Of a stretch of 64,000 bases of DNA, positions 36,472 to 44,571 are shown piece by piece. Positions within the stretch are counted from its first letter, which is position 1; each line of letters begins with the position of its first letter. The translations under genes and the position numbers were made by a program. Below the pieces are notes generated by a model. The model did no database searches and was not told where the DNA came from. It saw only the letters and a program-made list of their open reading frames with translations. Source of the DNA: Alkaliphilus peptidifermentans DSM 18978 (GTDB taxonomy: Bacteria > Bacillota > Clostridia > Peptostreptococcales > Natronincolaceae); NCBI RefSeq assembly GCF_900101495.1, contig NZ_FMUS01000021.1, positions 27,176 through 91,175 of the forward strand. The letters are read 5' to 3'.

Positions 36472-37145
36472 TTTGCCTCACCCAGACTTTCACTGTAAAT
36501 ATTTCCCCCATTCATTTGTATTAATTTATCATAATCTTCATATTCAATTAAATGAGTTGCATGGGTAGTAATAATTACTGAGGTATTATCATCCTTAAAG
36601 GATGCCAATAGCTCTAATATGTTCAAAGCATTATCTTTATCCAAATTACCTGTTGGCTCATCAGCTAATATTAGTGAAGGTTTTCTTGCCACAGCACGAG
36701 CTATAGCCACCCTCTGACCCTCTCCCCAAGAAAGGTTTTCTACTGGCGATAGCAACTTATGCTTTAATCCTACCTTTACTAAAGCATCATTGGCTGCTTC
36801 CCTTATCAGACTAGGAGAAAGATCTAAAAATCGCATCCCCAGCATAACATTATCAAGGGCTGTTCTTCCCTTTATTAGCCTAAATTCTTGAAAAACAGGC
36901 CCTATCCTTGTACGCAATTTTCTTATGTTGGAAGAATTACCCTTAGTCATATTATGTCCTAGAACATTTAAAGAACCCGTAGTAGGAAACTCCACCCCCA
37001 TAAAAAGCTTTAAGAGGCTGGTTTTTCCCGATCCGCTGACTCCAGTAATATATACCATCTCTCCAGCATCTACACTGAGATTAATATCCTTTAAAGCCAT
37101 AGTTCCATCAGTATATCTTAAACATACGTCTTTCGATTCAATCAT
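36468..37145 (-). CDS. ftsE: Cell division ATP-binding protein FtsE
   Basis: A 225-residue ABC ATPase: Walker A GVSGSGKTSLLKL, signature LSWGEGQRVAIARAV (variant of LSGGEQ), Walker B LILADEPTGNLD and switch TTHATHLI. GAGGGGG precedes the ATG. It is followed by ftsX with a 4-base overlap and preceded by a coiled-coil gene 26 bases upstream. Confidence 0.95.
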   Translation of the reverse strand: MIESKDVCLRYTDGTMALKDINLSVDAGEMVYITGVSGSGKTSLLKLFMGVEFPTTGSLNVLGHNMTKGNSSNIRKLRTRIGPVFQEFRLIKGRTALDNVMLGMRFLDLSPSLIREAANDALVKVGLKHKLLSPVENLSWGEGQRVAIARAVARKPSLILADEPTGNLDKDNALNILELLASFKDDNTSVIITTHATHLIEYEDYDKLIQMNGGNIYSESLGEAK

Positions 37146-37171
37146 TTTTAGTCCCCCTCTTAAAGATTGTA

Positions 37172-38287
37172 CTAGAAAAAAGAAGGTAAAAATAGTAGCC
37201 TCAAATAACCCTCTGTTATTTCAACAGACCGAATAGTATTACCTTCTAGTAGTGGCTTAAAATCCAACTGCAACTCTTCTTCACTGAATAACTCATCTAT
37301 TGCCCCAGCCTGAAGAGGCATGTTGAAAAAGCTCCCTTCCTCCACCTTTAACGTAAGTATACTGCCCTCTTTAATTACAAAAGTTCCTATTAGAATAAGA
37401 TGATTGTCAGGCATCCTTAATTCAACTTTATCTTGGTAAAAATTCAACTCCATTCTCGGTAGAATTGATTGTTCAGCTACTATGCTATTGAAGACTTTAT
37501 CTTCTAAAGAACCTCTTATTCCAAATAAGGTAATGGATATCTTTATGGCATCATCCGGGAAATTCCCTTCTTTGATTATTCTAGTAAATTCCTTTATAGT
37601 TTCTGAAAATAATGGTTTAAGTTCAGTCCACATGATCTGCATATTTTCAAGCTGCTCTTGATAATATTCTCTATCTTCCTCTAAGGAAAATAAATAATGC
37701 TCCATCTCTTCCTTCAGGCTAAGGGATTTTGCTAGAGACTCCCTCAGCAATTGATGTTTTTCCTCTATTAAATTCAATTTTTCAGTAAGTTTTTGATTTT
37801 CAGCTGTCAGTTTATCTCTACTTTCCTCCAACTGCTCCATCAGATCTCCTGTGTTACGGGTTAGATCCCTTAAGGTGTTTATTCTTCTAAGAAATGTTGT
37901 CAAACTATCTGAATTAAGTATTATTTCTAAATAAGAACCTGGCCCCATACGCTGATAGGTTTTAAGAACCTGCTCCAAAGCATCCTTACTTTTTGTGTAT
38001 TTAATTTCTTCTTTTTTTATGTTTTTCTCCAAAATCAGCATTTCTGTATTTATGCCGTCTATTTCCCTGGCAATTTCAACCTCCTGCTTTTCCATTTCTT
38101 CTATTTCATTTGCTAAGACAAAAAGATTATGAATGATTTCAATTTCATCCTCCGATATATTTAAAAGCTTTAATTGAATCTCTGAAAAGGGGTCTACCTG
38201 TCCTACAACATCAATTGGAAATAAAGCTATACCAGCTAAAGATATTACTAAACACAAAAGAATAATTAAATTAACATTTTTTTTCAT
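37172..38287 (-). CDS. Secreted coiled-coil protein, FtsEX partner (PcsB/CwlO-like)
   Basis: A 371-residue protein: signal peptide or anchor at about 5-25, a long coiled coil (about 45-235) and a C-terminal beta-rich region (about 245-371). The piece GPGSYLEIILNSDSLTTFLRR is the signature of PcsB/CwlO-type coiled coils that dock on the FtsX loop. PcsB and CwlO end in a CHAP or NlpC/P60 peptidase; none is seen here, so this may be an adaptor that activates a separate hydrolase. It is the first gene of the ftsEX operon. Start: the ATG at 38285-38287 is likeliest; a GTG four codons upstream sits too close to the ribosome site. Confidence 0.82.
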   Translation of the reverse strand: MKKNVNLIILLCLVISLAGIALFPIDVVGQVDPFSEIQLKLLNISEDEIEIIHNLFVLANEIEEMEKQEVEIAREIDGINTEMLILEKNIKKEEIKYTKSKDALEQVLKTYQRMGPGSYLEIILNSDSLTTFLRRINTLRDLTRNTGDLMEQLEESRDKLTAENQKLTEKLNLIEEKHQLLRESLAKSLSLKEEMEHYLFSLEEDREYYQEQLENMQIMWTELKPLFSETIKEFTRIIKEGNFPDDAIKISITLFGIRGSLEDKVFNSIVAEQSILPRMELNFYQDKVELRMPDNHLILIGTFVIKEGSILTLKVEEGSFFNMPLQAGAIDELFSEEELQLDFKPLLEGNTIRSVEITEGYLRLLFLPSFF

Positions 38288-38479
38288 ATATCCTACCACT
38301 CCCCCTTTACAACAATTATCAAGCTTATTTCATGGATTATAATCCTATTCTATCAGAATGCATACCATACTAAAATCTTTTTTTAGATGAATCCAGTAAA
38401 CTAAACAAACTAAAATTTATTATTAGATAATTTAATTATTATAAATTTTGTATTGTAATTTTACAAAGCCAAACATATA

Positions 38480-38497
38480 ATATAACATATGTTATAT
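38480..38497. promoter_or_regulatory. Palindromic operator before the TetR gene
   Basis: A perfect 18-bp palindrome ATATAACATATGTTATAT, 45 bases upstream of the TetR start; a likely autoregulatory site. The half-site TGTTATAT also occurs in the operators at 46411-46431 and 50231-50251. Confidence 0.72.
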
Positions 38498-38541
38498 ATC
38501 ATTAGTTATATAAAGTTTTTATATTTTTAAGGAGGAATAGT

Positions 38542-39126
38542 ATGGCACCTAAGAAAAAGTTTTCAAAGGAAAAAATTATTGATGCAGCTTTTGAAATAGC
38601 ACGGATGGAGGGAATTGATAACATTACTGTAAGAAAGGTGGCTGATAGATTAGGAAGCTCTATTGCACCGATTTATGTAAATTTTAAAGATATTGATGAA
38701 TTAATCGTTGCGGTGATAAGAAAAATCAATGAGGTTGGCCAGAAAATGTACCTCGCTGAGAATTCGGGGAATTCCTTTCGTGATATAGGTGTTGCCAGTA
38801 TTAAATTCGCTAAGGAGTATAGCGTACTTTTTAGAGATTTAATAATGAAGAACAATCAACATATGAAGGACTATGATCAAGATATGGGTGGTTTTCTAAT
38901 AGAAGAGATGAGAAAAGATCCTGATCTTGAAGGCCTGCCTGATGAGGTGCTAATGAATATTTTACTAAAAATGAGAATTTTTCAGCTAGGACTTTCTGTT
39001 ATGGTTGCCAATGGACTGCTACCGGAGGATTTTAATGAAGATATGATAATTGGTATATTAGAAAGCACAGGCAGCGATATTGTTACTGCCGCAAATTTAC
39101 AAAAAAGTTTATTAAAGGGGAGATAA
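38542..39126 (+). CDS. TetR/AcrR-family transcriptional regulator
   Basis: A 194-residue regulator with an N-terminal helix-turn-helix (KEKIIDAAFEIARMEG, ITVRKVADRLGSSIAPIYVNF) and a helical ligand domain of TetR type. AAGGAGG precedes the ATG. It is followed after 4 bases by a serine hydrolase gene, so the two are one operon, and a perfect palindrome lies upstream; it most likely represses its own operon in response to an unknown ligand. Confidence 0.9.
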   Translation: MAPKKKFSKEKIIDAAFEIARMEGIDNITVRKVADRLGSSIAPIYVNFKDIDELIVAVIRKINEVGQKMYLAENSGNSFRDIGVASIKFAKEYSVLFRDLIMKNNQHMKDYDQDMGGFLIEEMRKDPDLEGLPDEVLMNILLKMRIFQLGLSVMVANGLLPEDFNEDMIIGILESTGSDIVTAANLQKSLLKGR

Positions 39127-39130
39127 TTTC

Positions 39131-41068
39131 ATGCTTAAAAATTTAAAAATCGTGCTAAAGACAGCTTTGTTAACTATCCTAATTTTATGTTTCGCTATAT
39201 CACCTGTTATAGCAAATTCTAGCAATGTTAAAAACGTTGAAGAATTTCTAGATGATGTAATCCTTTCAAAGATGGATGAATATAATATTTCAAATCTTAC
39301 GATATCGATTGTTTCAAATGGAGCATCAGTTATGGAAAAGGGCTATGGATATTCCAATATAGAAAAGAAAATTCCTGTTAATCCTGCTGGTACTCTTTTT
39401 CGAATAGGCTCCACCTCTAAAATATTTACATGGACAGCTGTTATGCAGCTTGTTGAGGCTGGTATGCTGGATTTAGATGTTGATATTAATAATTATTTAG
39501 ATTTTGAAATTCCATCAAAGCTTCACAATGAAAAATCAGAAACAGCACCAATTACCCTAAGGCATTTAATGACCCATACTCCAGGCTTTGAAGATGCTTT
39601 TGCAGGGCTTTTCTACTTGGAAGAAGATAAACTTCCTCCTTTAAATGAGTACCTGCGTCTCCACCTTCCTGCCCGTGTGTTTCCAGCTGGCGAAGTGGCC
39701 GCCTATTCAAACTATGGTTCGACCCTTGCTGGTTATATTGTTGAGAGGGTCTCTGGAGTCGAATTTGCTGAATACATAGAGGAAAATATATTTACACCGC
39801 TGGGAATGAATACTAGTTCCTTCCGTCAGCCTTTACCACTTGAGCTGTCATCAAAACTGGCGACTCCCTATAGATTTGTCGATGGCCAATTCTTAGAAGC
39901 TAGCTTCGAATATGTGCCAGAGCCTGCAGGTGCCATGAGTACTACGGCTTCTGATATGAGTAAATTTATGATGGCTCATTTGAATGGAGGTAGCTTAAAC
40001 GATATCCAAATTCTAAATGCGGATACAACTAAATTAATGCATAGCTCTCAGTTTACTCATCATCCTTTACTTGGAGGTATGACCCTTGGTTTTATGGAGG
40101 GCATCTTTAATGGAAAGAGAACCCTCTTGCAGGGTGGCGGAACTATGATATTCACTACAGGCTTTTATTTACTACCAGAGGAAAATGTTGGTGTTTTCAT
40201 TTCCTATAGTGGTGGCGGCCACATTATTTCTAATGAAATATTCCAAGCATTTTTAGATCATTATTATCCATCATCTAACAGCACATTTGAAAAGCCAAAC
40301 CAAAACAGCCTCGAAAGATCTCGTCAGTATCGAGGAGAATATCATATGAGTAGACGTAGCTTCACTACATCAGACAGTCTGATTAGTCTTATGATGGGGG
40401 TTATCCAAGTGGATGTAGATGATGATGGGTATTTACTCGTAACTCATTTGGGAGAAACTAATTCTTTTGTAGAAATTGAACCAGGAGTATATGGCAATCT
40501 TAGAGAAGAAAGAACTCAGGATTATTTTGGTCCTTTTAAAACAATTGTTTTTGAAACAGATCCTCTTGGGAGAATTATGATTACTTCTGATGGACCAATG
40601 ACCTATTCAAAGGCTCCTTGGTATGCCACAGGTATGTTTACAATTTTAGCCTTTGCCATTGTCTTATTAACATCTATCGCTTCTTTTATATATTGGATAG
40701 TGCTATTTATATTAAGCTTATTTAAAGGTAAAAAAACGCAAAACCCTAAACTGGCGGTTGCTGCTGGTTGGATTGCTATAGCCTTTAGTCTTGTAACTTT
40801 ACTACTTGTGACGGGATCTCTTGCTTCCAGTGAACCTAATCCAGTATATGGTGTGCCTATGTCATACTTTGGTATTTTACCAGCTTGGGCTTCAATTCTA
40901 GATATTATTCCTATGTTATTGGCTATTATGGCAGTTCCAATTGCTATACTTTCAATTGTAGCTTGGGTGAAGGGTTACTGGGGAAGATTTGGCCGTATCC
41001 ATTATTCTATTTTTGCCACTTCCTCCATAGTTTTAATATGGATATTCTACTACTGGAATTTGGTTTAA
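39131..41068 (+). CDS. Membrane class C beta-lactamase-family serine hydrolase
   Basis: A 645-residue protein. Signal peptide at 1-29, a beta-lactamase class C/DD-peptidase domain (about 35-380) with S94-T-S-K97 and Y192-S-N194, then a linker domain (about 395-495) and a C-terminal block of four membrane helices (about 500-640). The third usual motif (HxG or KTG) appears as QGGGT. It therefore hydrolyses or transfers D-amino acid peptides or esters at the outer membrane face; beta-lactam resistance is not implied. GGGGAGA precedes the ATG. It is co-transcribed with the TetR gene. Confidence 0.9.
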   Translation: MLKNLKIVLKTALLTILILCFAISPVIANSSNVKNVEEFLDDVILSKMDEYNISNLTISIVSNGASVMEKGYGYSNIEKKIPVNPAGTLFRIGSTSKIFTWTAVMQLVEAGMLDLDVDINNYLDFEIPSKLHNEKSETAPITLRHLMTHTPGFEDAFAGLFYLEEDKLPPLNEYLRLHLPARVFPAGEVAAYSNYGSTLAGYIVERVSGVEFAEYIEENIFTPLGMNTSSFRQPLPLELSSKLATPYRFVDGQFLEASFEYVPEPAGAMSTTASDMSKFMMAHLNGGSLNDIQILNADTTKLMHSSQFTHHPLLGGMTLGFMEGIFNGKRTLLQGGGTMIFTTGFYLLPEENVGVFISYSGGGHIISNEIFQAFLDHYYPSSNSTFEKPNQNSLERSRQYRGEYHMSRRSFTTSDSLISLMMGVIQVDVDDDGYLLVTHLGETNSFVEIEPGVYGNLREERTQDYFGPFKTIVFETDPLGRIMITSDGPMTYSKAPWYATGMFTILAFAIVLLTSIASFIYWIVLFILSLFKGKKTQNPKLAVAAGWIAIAFSLVTLLLVTGSLASSEPNPVYGVPMSYFGILPAWASILDIIPMLLAIMAVPIAILSIVAWVKGYWGRFGRIHYSIFATSSIVLIWIFYYWNLV

Positions 41069-41085
41069 TATAATAAAAATATAAA

Positions 41086-41119
41086 ATCCCGCAAAATACA
41101 CATAGCTAATTTGCGGGAT
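41086..41119 (+). terminator. Terminator after the serine hydrolase gene
   Basis: ATCCCGCAAA / TTTGCGGGAT stem, T-rich tract AATTTTAAT following. Confidence 0.78.
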
Positions 41120-41164
41120 AATTTTAATCTCTTTATGAAAAGTAATTATTATATATTTGATTTT

Positions 41165-41851
41165 TTAACTATTAATAGGAGAACCACAATATTGACATTC
41201 GTCAACGCTGCCTTTACGGATCTTGTTATTTGCGCCGCAGCCTTTACATCTGACGGCAACCATTTCTAAATTAGGATTAGAGTCAACCTTTACATTTGTA
41301 TCCATATTATATATGTCTTGCTCTTTAGGTAAAATAATCTCTTTTAATGTCTCGTTAATATATGCACCTGAGAAATATCCCCTATTAATCATCTTTTGTA
41401 TATCTTTTTTGGCTACTTCATATGATGTTGGTATAGCTGCTGCAATATTATTAATAGATGTTTCTTCATGGTTTACAATAATTGAAATGTATTTTTTAAA
41501 TCTTTCTGCATTTTGTTTTGTTCTTCTACCAAGGAATATTAATGCACCACCAGCAATTAAAAAGAATAAAATCATAAAAACGTCATCGCTGCCTAACCCT
41601 TCTGAAATGCTAACTAAGAGTCCAATTACTGCAAAGGCAACACTTATCCACCCAATTATTGTGATTATCTTTCCTGAAATCAGTGCAGCCTTTTTGTCAA
41701 TAGTAGTTCTCTTCCAAATTAAGAATATACCAACAGGCCAAAATACTATTGTTACAATGATAATTATAGGCCAAGAAAGCCACCAGGATATTGGGGGATT
41801 TTTATGCAGATCTTTATTTTTAGCATGATAGCTAGAGTTGTCTGTACTCAC
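41165..41851 (-). CDS. Membrane protein with winged-helix-like and zinc-ribbon domains
   Basis: A 228-residue protein of three parts: three or four membrane helices (about 20-105), a cytoplasmic helical region like a PCI or winged helix (about 118-165; INNIAAAI, AKKDIQKMINRGYF) and a C-terminal zinc ribbon with C-x2-C twice (VRCKGCGANN and ECQYCGSPI). The start is GTG with GGGAGG upstream. It follows, on the same strand, the SPFH/zinc-ribbon gene and a membrane-protein gene. The set is seen in clostridia, but its job is unknown to me. Confidence 0.75.
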   Translation of the reverse strand: MSTDNSSYHAKNKDLHKNPPISWWLSWPIIIIVTIVFWPVGIFLIWKRTTIDKKAALISGKIITIIGWISVAFAVIGLLVSISEGLGSDDVFMILFFLIAGGALIFLGRRTKQNAERFKKYISIIVNHEETSINNIAAAIPTSYEVAKKDIQKMINRGYFSGAYINETLKEIILPKEQDIYNMDTNVKVDSNPNLEMVAVRCKGCGANNKIRKGSVDECQYCGSPINS

Positions 41852-41892
41852 TTTGTTTTTCCTCCCTTTATTATTATAAGTTTGCTTTTATT

Positions 41893-42603
41893 CTAAAAAC
41901 CCCCTCGTTTTGATTGAAGAGTTATCATATTTCTTTCTTTAATCATTGAATTAATCTTATCTATAAATTGCTTTATTTCTGTTTCCTTTCCCTCCTCGTC
42001 CTTTAGAAAGGCAGCTAATTTGCTTATTTCATTACTAATTTCTTGATCTAAAACAATGTTATTAGCCATTTTATCACTGTATTTCAACATTTCATATAGC
42101 TCATCAAGATAGTATCTATATGGTTGAAATTTTGTATCATTCTTGAGAGAAAAAACAATATTTTCACCATCCTGTAGCCATTCTCTGATATTTGAATTTT
42201 TCTTATTTGAGTTATGTATATTGGAGGATAATACTAATAAACTAATACATATAGTAGCTGCTACACCCATTATCATAATCTGCGTTGTAATAAATCCACC
42301 TAAGTTATCATTAAAAATTTTTCTAAACAACAGGGAAGTAAAGGTGGCGAGTATCCAATAACCACTCAATGCTGTAGTTATACCTGCCCTAATAAATGTT
42401 GTCTTTGTATACCTATCATTTATTGTTAGTAAAAACAAACCTGCAAATAAGGCAAATTCTGAAATCAGCACAAAAACCAAACCTGCATAGTCAAAACTTG
42501 TTCTATCATCCTTTGAAAATCCCACAAAGAAAGTAACTAATGTAATAGCTATTATTATTAAGCATATTCCAACATACGCAGCTAGTTTATTACTTTTTTT
42601 CAT
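41893..42603 (-). CDS. Multispan membrane protein of unknown function
   Basis: A 236-residue protein with about four membrane helices in the first 130 residues (AAYVGICLIIIAITLVTFF; FALFAGLFLLTI; GYWILATFTSLLF; TTQIMIMGVAATICISLLV) and a cytoplasmic, charged helical tail (about 140-236; REWLQDGEN, ISNEISKLAAFLKDEEGKETEIKQF split). GGAGGGATTAA precedes the ATG. It is in the middle of the SPFH/zinc-ribbon operon, 75 bases after the SPFH gene and 41 before the next. No family recognised. Confidence 0.7.
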   Translation of the reverse strand: MKKSNKLAAYVGICLIIIAITLVTFFVGFSKDDRTSFDYAGLVFVLISEFALFAGLFLLTINDRYTKTTFIRAGITTALSGYWILATFTSLLFRKIFNDNLGGFITTQIMIMGVAATICISLLVLSSNIHNSNKKNSNIREWLQDGENIVFSLKNDTKFQPYRYYLDELYEMLKYSDKMANNIVLDQEISNEISKLAAFLKDEEGKETEIKQFIDKINSMIKERNMITLQSKRGGF

Positions 42604-42678
42604 TTAATCCCTCCTCTTTAAGTGATGACTATTTTTACAGTACTTGTTATCATTTTTTCTTTGTCGAATTATAAAATT

Positions 42679-43974
42679 CTATATTTTATTGCCACACTCT
42701 GGACAGAATTTTGGAGTACCGTCTATTTCAAAATTACAATTAGAACATCTTTTCACCAGAGTTGTTCCACACTCTGGGCAAAATTTCATTTTTCCTTTTA
42801 ATAACGTGCTGCAATTAGAACATGGCTTTGGCATTGAACTTCCACATTTATGACAATTGTCGGCACCCTCTTTAACATCCTCTTCACATTCAGGACATGG
42901 ATTATATATGGTTCCACATTCAGGACAGAATTTCACATTTTTTCCATACTTAAAATTGCAATTGCTGCAGGTTGTTTCGTTTTTTTCCTGTTTTTCTTCA
43001 AAATTATGTCCACATTCACTGCAAAATCGCTTTTCTATTTCCATGGCGGCATTACAATTTGGACAACTTTTTGATAAAGTTTTTACTGTTGAAGTTTTTA
43101 TGTTCTCTGCTATTCTACTAAATTGAGGGCCCATAGCACCCCCTAAACCAACTCCCATTCCTAATCCAACCCCAGCTCCCATTAGACCAGACTGAGCTGA
43201 GCCTGGATTAGTGGCAGCACCTTCTAATGTGTCAAAAGAACGCTCTTGAGCATAATCATATCCAACAATGTCCATTTCAGCCCGCTTCGCTAAAGCTTCT
43301 TTTAGTTTATTTACCGCAGGGTCATCCTCTGGAATGTTTATATCATTTACATAAAAGTTCACCAGTTTAATTCCATATTCCGACATAATTGGAATCATTT
43401 TATCCTTTATATACTCTGATAATTCATCAAGATAGGCATTAATCTCCAAAACACTAACTTTTTTATGTACTAGATAAGTAGATATGGCATCCTTTGCCTT
43501 TGTTAGATATAACCCTCTAAAAAATTTAAGCATATTATCTTTATCAAATGAAGGAAGTGTACCAACCAGCTTCATCAAGAATTTTCTTGAATCCTCAATC
43601 TGAACACCAAATTGACCAAATGATCTAAGGGAAATAAAAATCTTGTACTTAGGATCTTGTAGTTGAATTGGAGTAGGTGTACCCCATTTTACATCAAGGG
43701 AGAAAATTTTGTTTATATACCAAACCTCCGCAGTGAAAGGCGAACGCCCGCCAAAGGGAAGATTGACTATTTTATTTAAAATTGGGATATTTGCAGTTTC
43801 TAAAGTATGTCTTCCGGCGGGAAACAAGTCTAGAGCTTGCCCACCCTTAAATAAAATAGCCTCCTGTGATTCATTAACAATAACCTGTGTCCATGTACCA
43901 AGCTGTTCACTCGGATATTTCCAAGCAAATACATCTGGATTACCGTTATATTTCACAACCTCTACTACTGCCAT
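42679..43974 (-). CDS. SPFH-domain protein with five zinc ribbons (YdjI-like)
   Basis: A 431-residue protein. An SPFH/virion-core-like domain covers about 1-230 (WKYPSEQLGTWTQVIVNESQ, FPAGRHTLETANIP, FYVNDINIPEDDPA), a Gly/Met-rich hinge follows (GVGLGMGVGLGGAMG), and the rest is five C-x2-C...C-x2-C zinc ribbons (CPNCNAAMEIEKRFCSECG and four more). YdjI in Bacillus subtilis is related and works with PspA-type membrane stress proteins. A start three codons upstream (GTG) overlaps the ribosome site; the ATG at 43972-43974, 8 nt behind AGAGG, is chosen. It heads the operon; the ribbons may recruit partners. Confidence 0.85.
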   Translation of the reverse strand: MAVVEVVKYNGNPDVFAWKYPSEQLGTWTQVIVNESQEAILFKGGQALDLFPAGRHTLETANIPILNKIVNLPFGGRSPFTAEVWYINKIFSLDVKWGTPTPIQLQDPKYKIFISLRSFGQFGVQIEDSRKFLMKLVGTLPSFDKDNMLKFFRGLYLTKAKDAISTYLVHKKVSVLEINAYLDELSEYIKDKMIPIMSEYGIKLVNFYVNDINIPEDDPAVNKLKEALAKRAEMDIVGYDYAQERSFDTLEGAATNPGSAQSGLMGAGVGLGMGVGLGGAMGPQFSRIAENIKTSTVKTLSKSCPNCNAAMEIEKRFCSECGHNFEEKQEKNETTCSNCNFKYGKNVKFCPECGTIYNPCPECEEDVKEGADNCHKCGSSMPKPCSNCSTLLKGKMKFCPECGTTLVKRCSNCNFEIDGTPKFCPECGNKI

Positions 43975-44111
43975 TATAAACACCTCTCTATGATAAAATC
44001 AATTTTTTTGAATCTTTTATAAAAATTTAATTTGGTTAGTTTTTACTTTAATAAATTTCTATTCAAATTAATTCAAATCTATGTAGCTTTTTATTACATT
44101 TTTCATTTAAT

Positions 44112-44275
44112 AGGAAAGTCTTAATTTCCTATTAAATACGGGGTTGTAAAGGGGGCGATCCCCATTGTGATCAATGAGGAGGATACAGCGAAGCGTCCTA
44201 ATGACCCGAGGGGTTCCTTTGGAAAACAAAAGCATTTTATCCATAGAATTTAACCCATGAAATGCTTTTGTTCTT
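44112..44275. repeat. 164-bp dispersed repeat, copy 1
   Basis: Inverted copy of 63522-63685. It starts with a short hairpin (GGAAAGT...TTTCC), then AAGGGGGCGATCCCC, GATCAATGAGGAGGATACAG, and ends in a hairpin AACAAAAGCATTTTATCC...AAATGCTTTTGTT. An in-frame peptide GAIPIVINEEDTAKRP...QKHFIHR can be read through it in both copies. Together with the next repeat it fills the gene-free stretch 43975-44571. Confidence 0.88.
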
Positions 44276-44407
44276 TGCCTTGCATTTTTCCTTTCTATCT
44301 TTTCAACATGATTTGCTTTTATTCCTCCATAAATCCAAAAATTATTATATAATTTCTACCGCAAAATTCGACAAATAAGTTGCTCTAAGTTGAAATTTCT
44401 TCAAACT

Positions 44408-44500
44408 AAAGGCGTAAGAAAACCCAGCCAACGCAGCGTATAAAGTTATACGTATGGGTGCTGAGTCATTGTAACAGCGGGTAAAATCAAGGTATTTCAA
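44408..44500. repeat. Diverged copy of the 7.7-kb palindromic repeat
   Basis: AAGGCGTAAGAAAACCCAGC, GCAGCGTATA, and ATACGTATGGGTGCT match, in the same order, the complement of the element at 7730-7851 (AAGGCGCAAGAAAACCTAGC, GCAGCGTATA, ATACGTAAGGGTGCT). The outer part has decayed and its edges are uncertain. Confidence 0.72.
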
Positions 44501-44571
44501 GCGTCTTATCTTTTAAAAAATGCTCAAGGTATAATTTGTTTTAATGTGTTATTACCTATCGTATATAGAAT

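Noticed and set aside
39131..41068. Beta-lactamase resistance gene
   Set aside because: SxxK and YxN are shared by many esterases and DD-peptidases; the third motif is not typical and the protein is membrane-bound with extra domains.
41223..41828. 201-codon reading frame on the plus strand
   Set aside because: It is the antisense of the zinc-ribbon membrane protein gene, which has domain motifs and a ribosome site; the antisense protein shows none.
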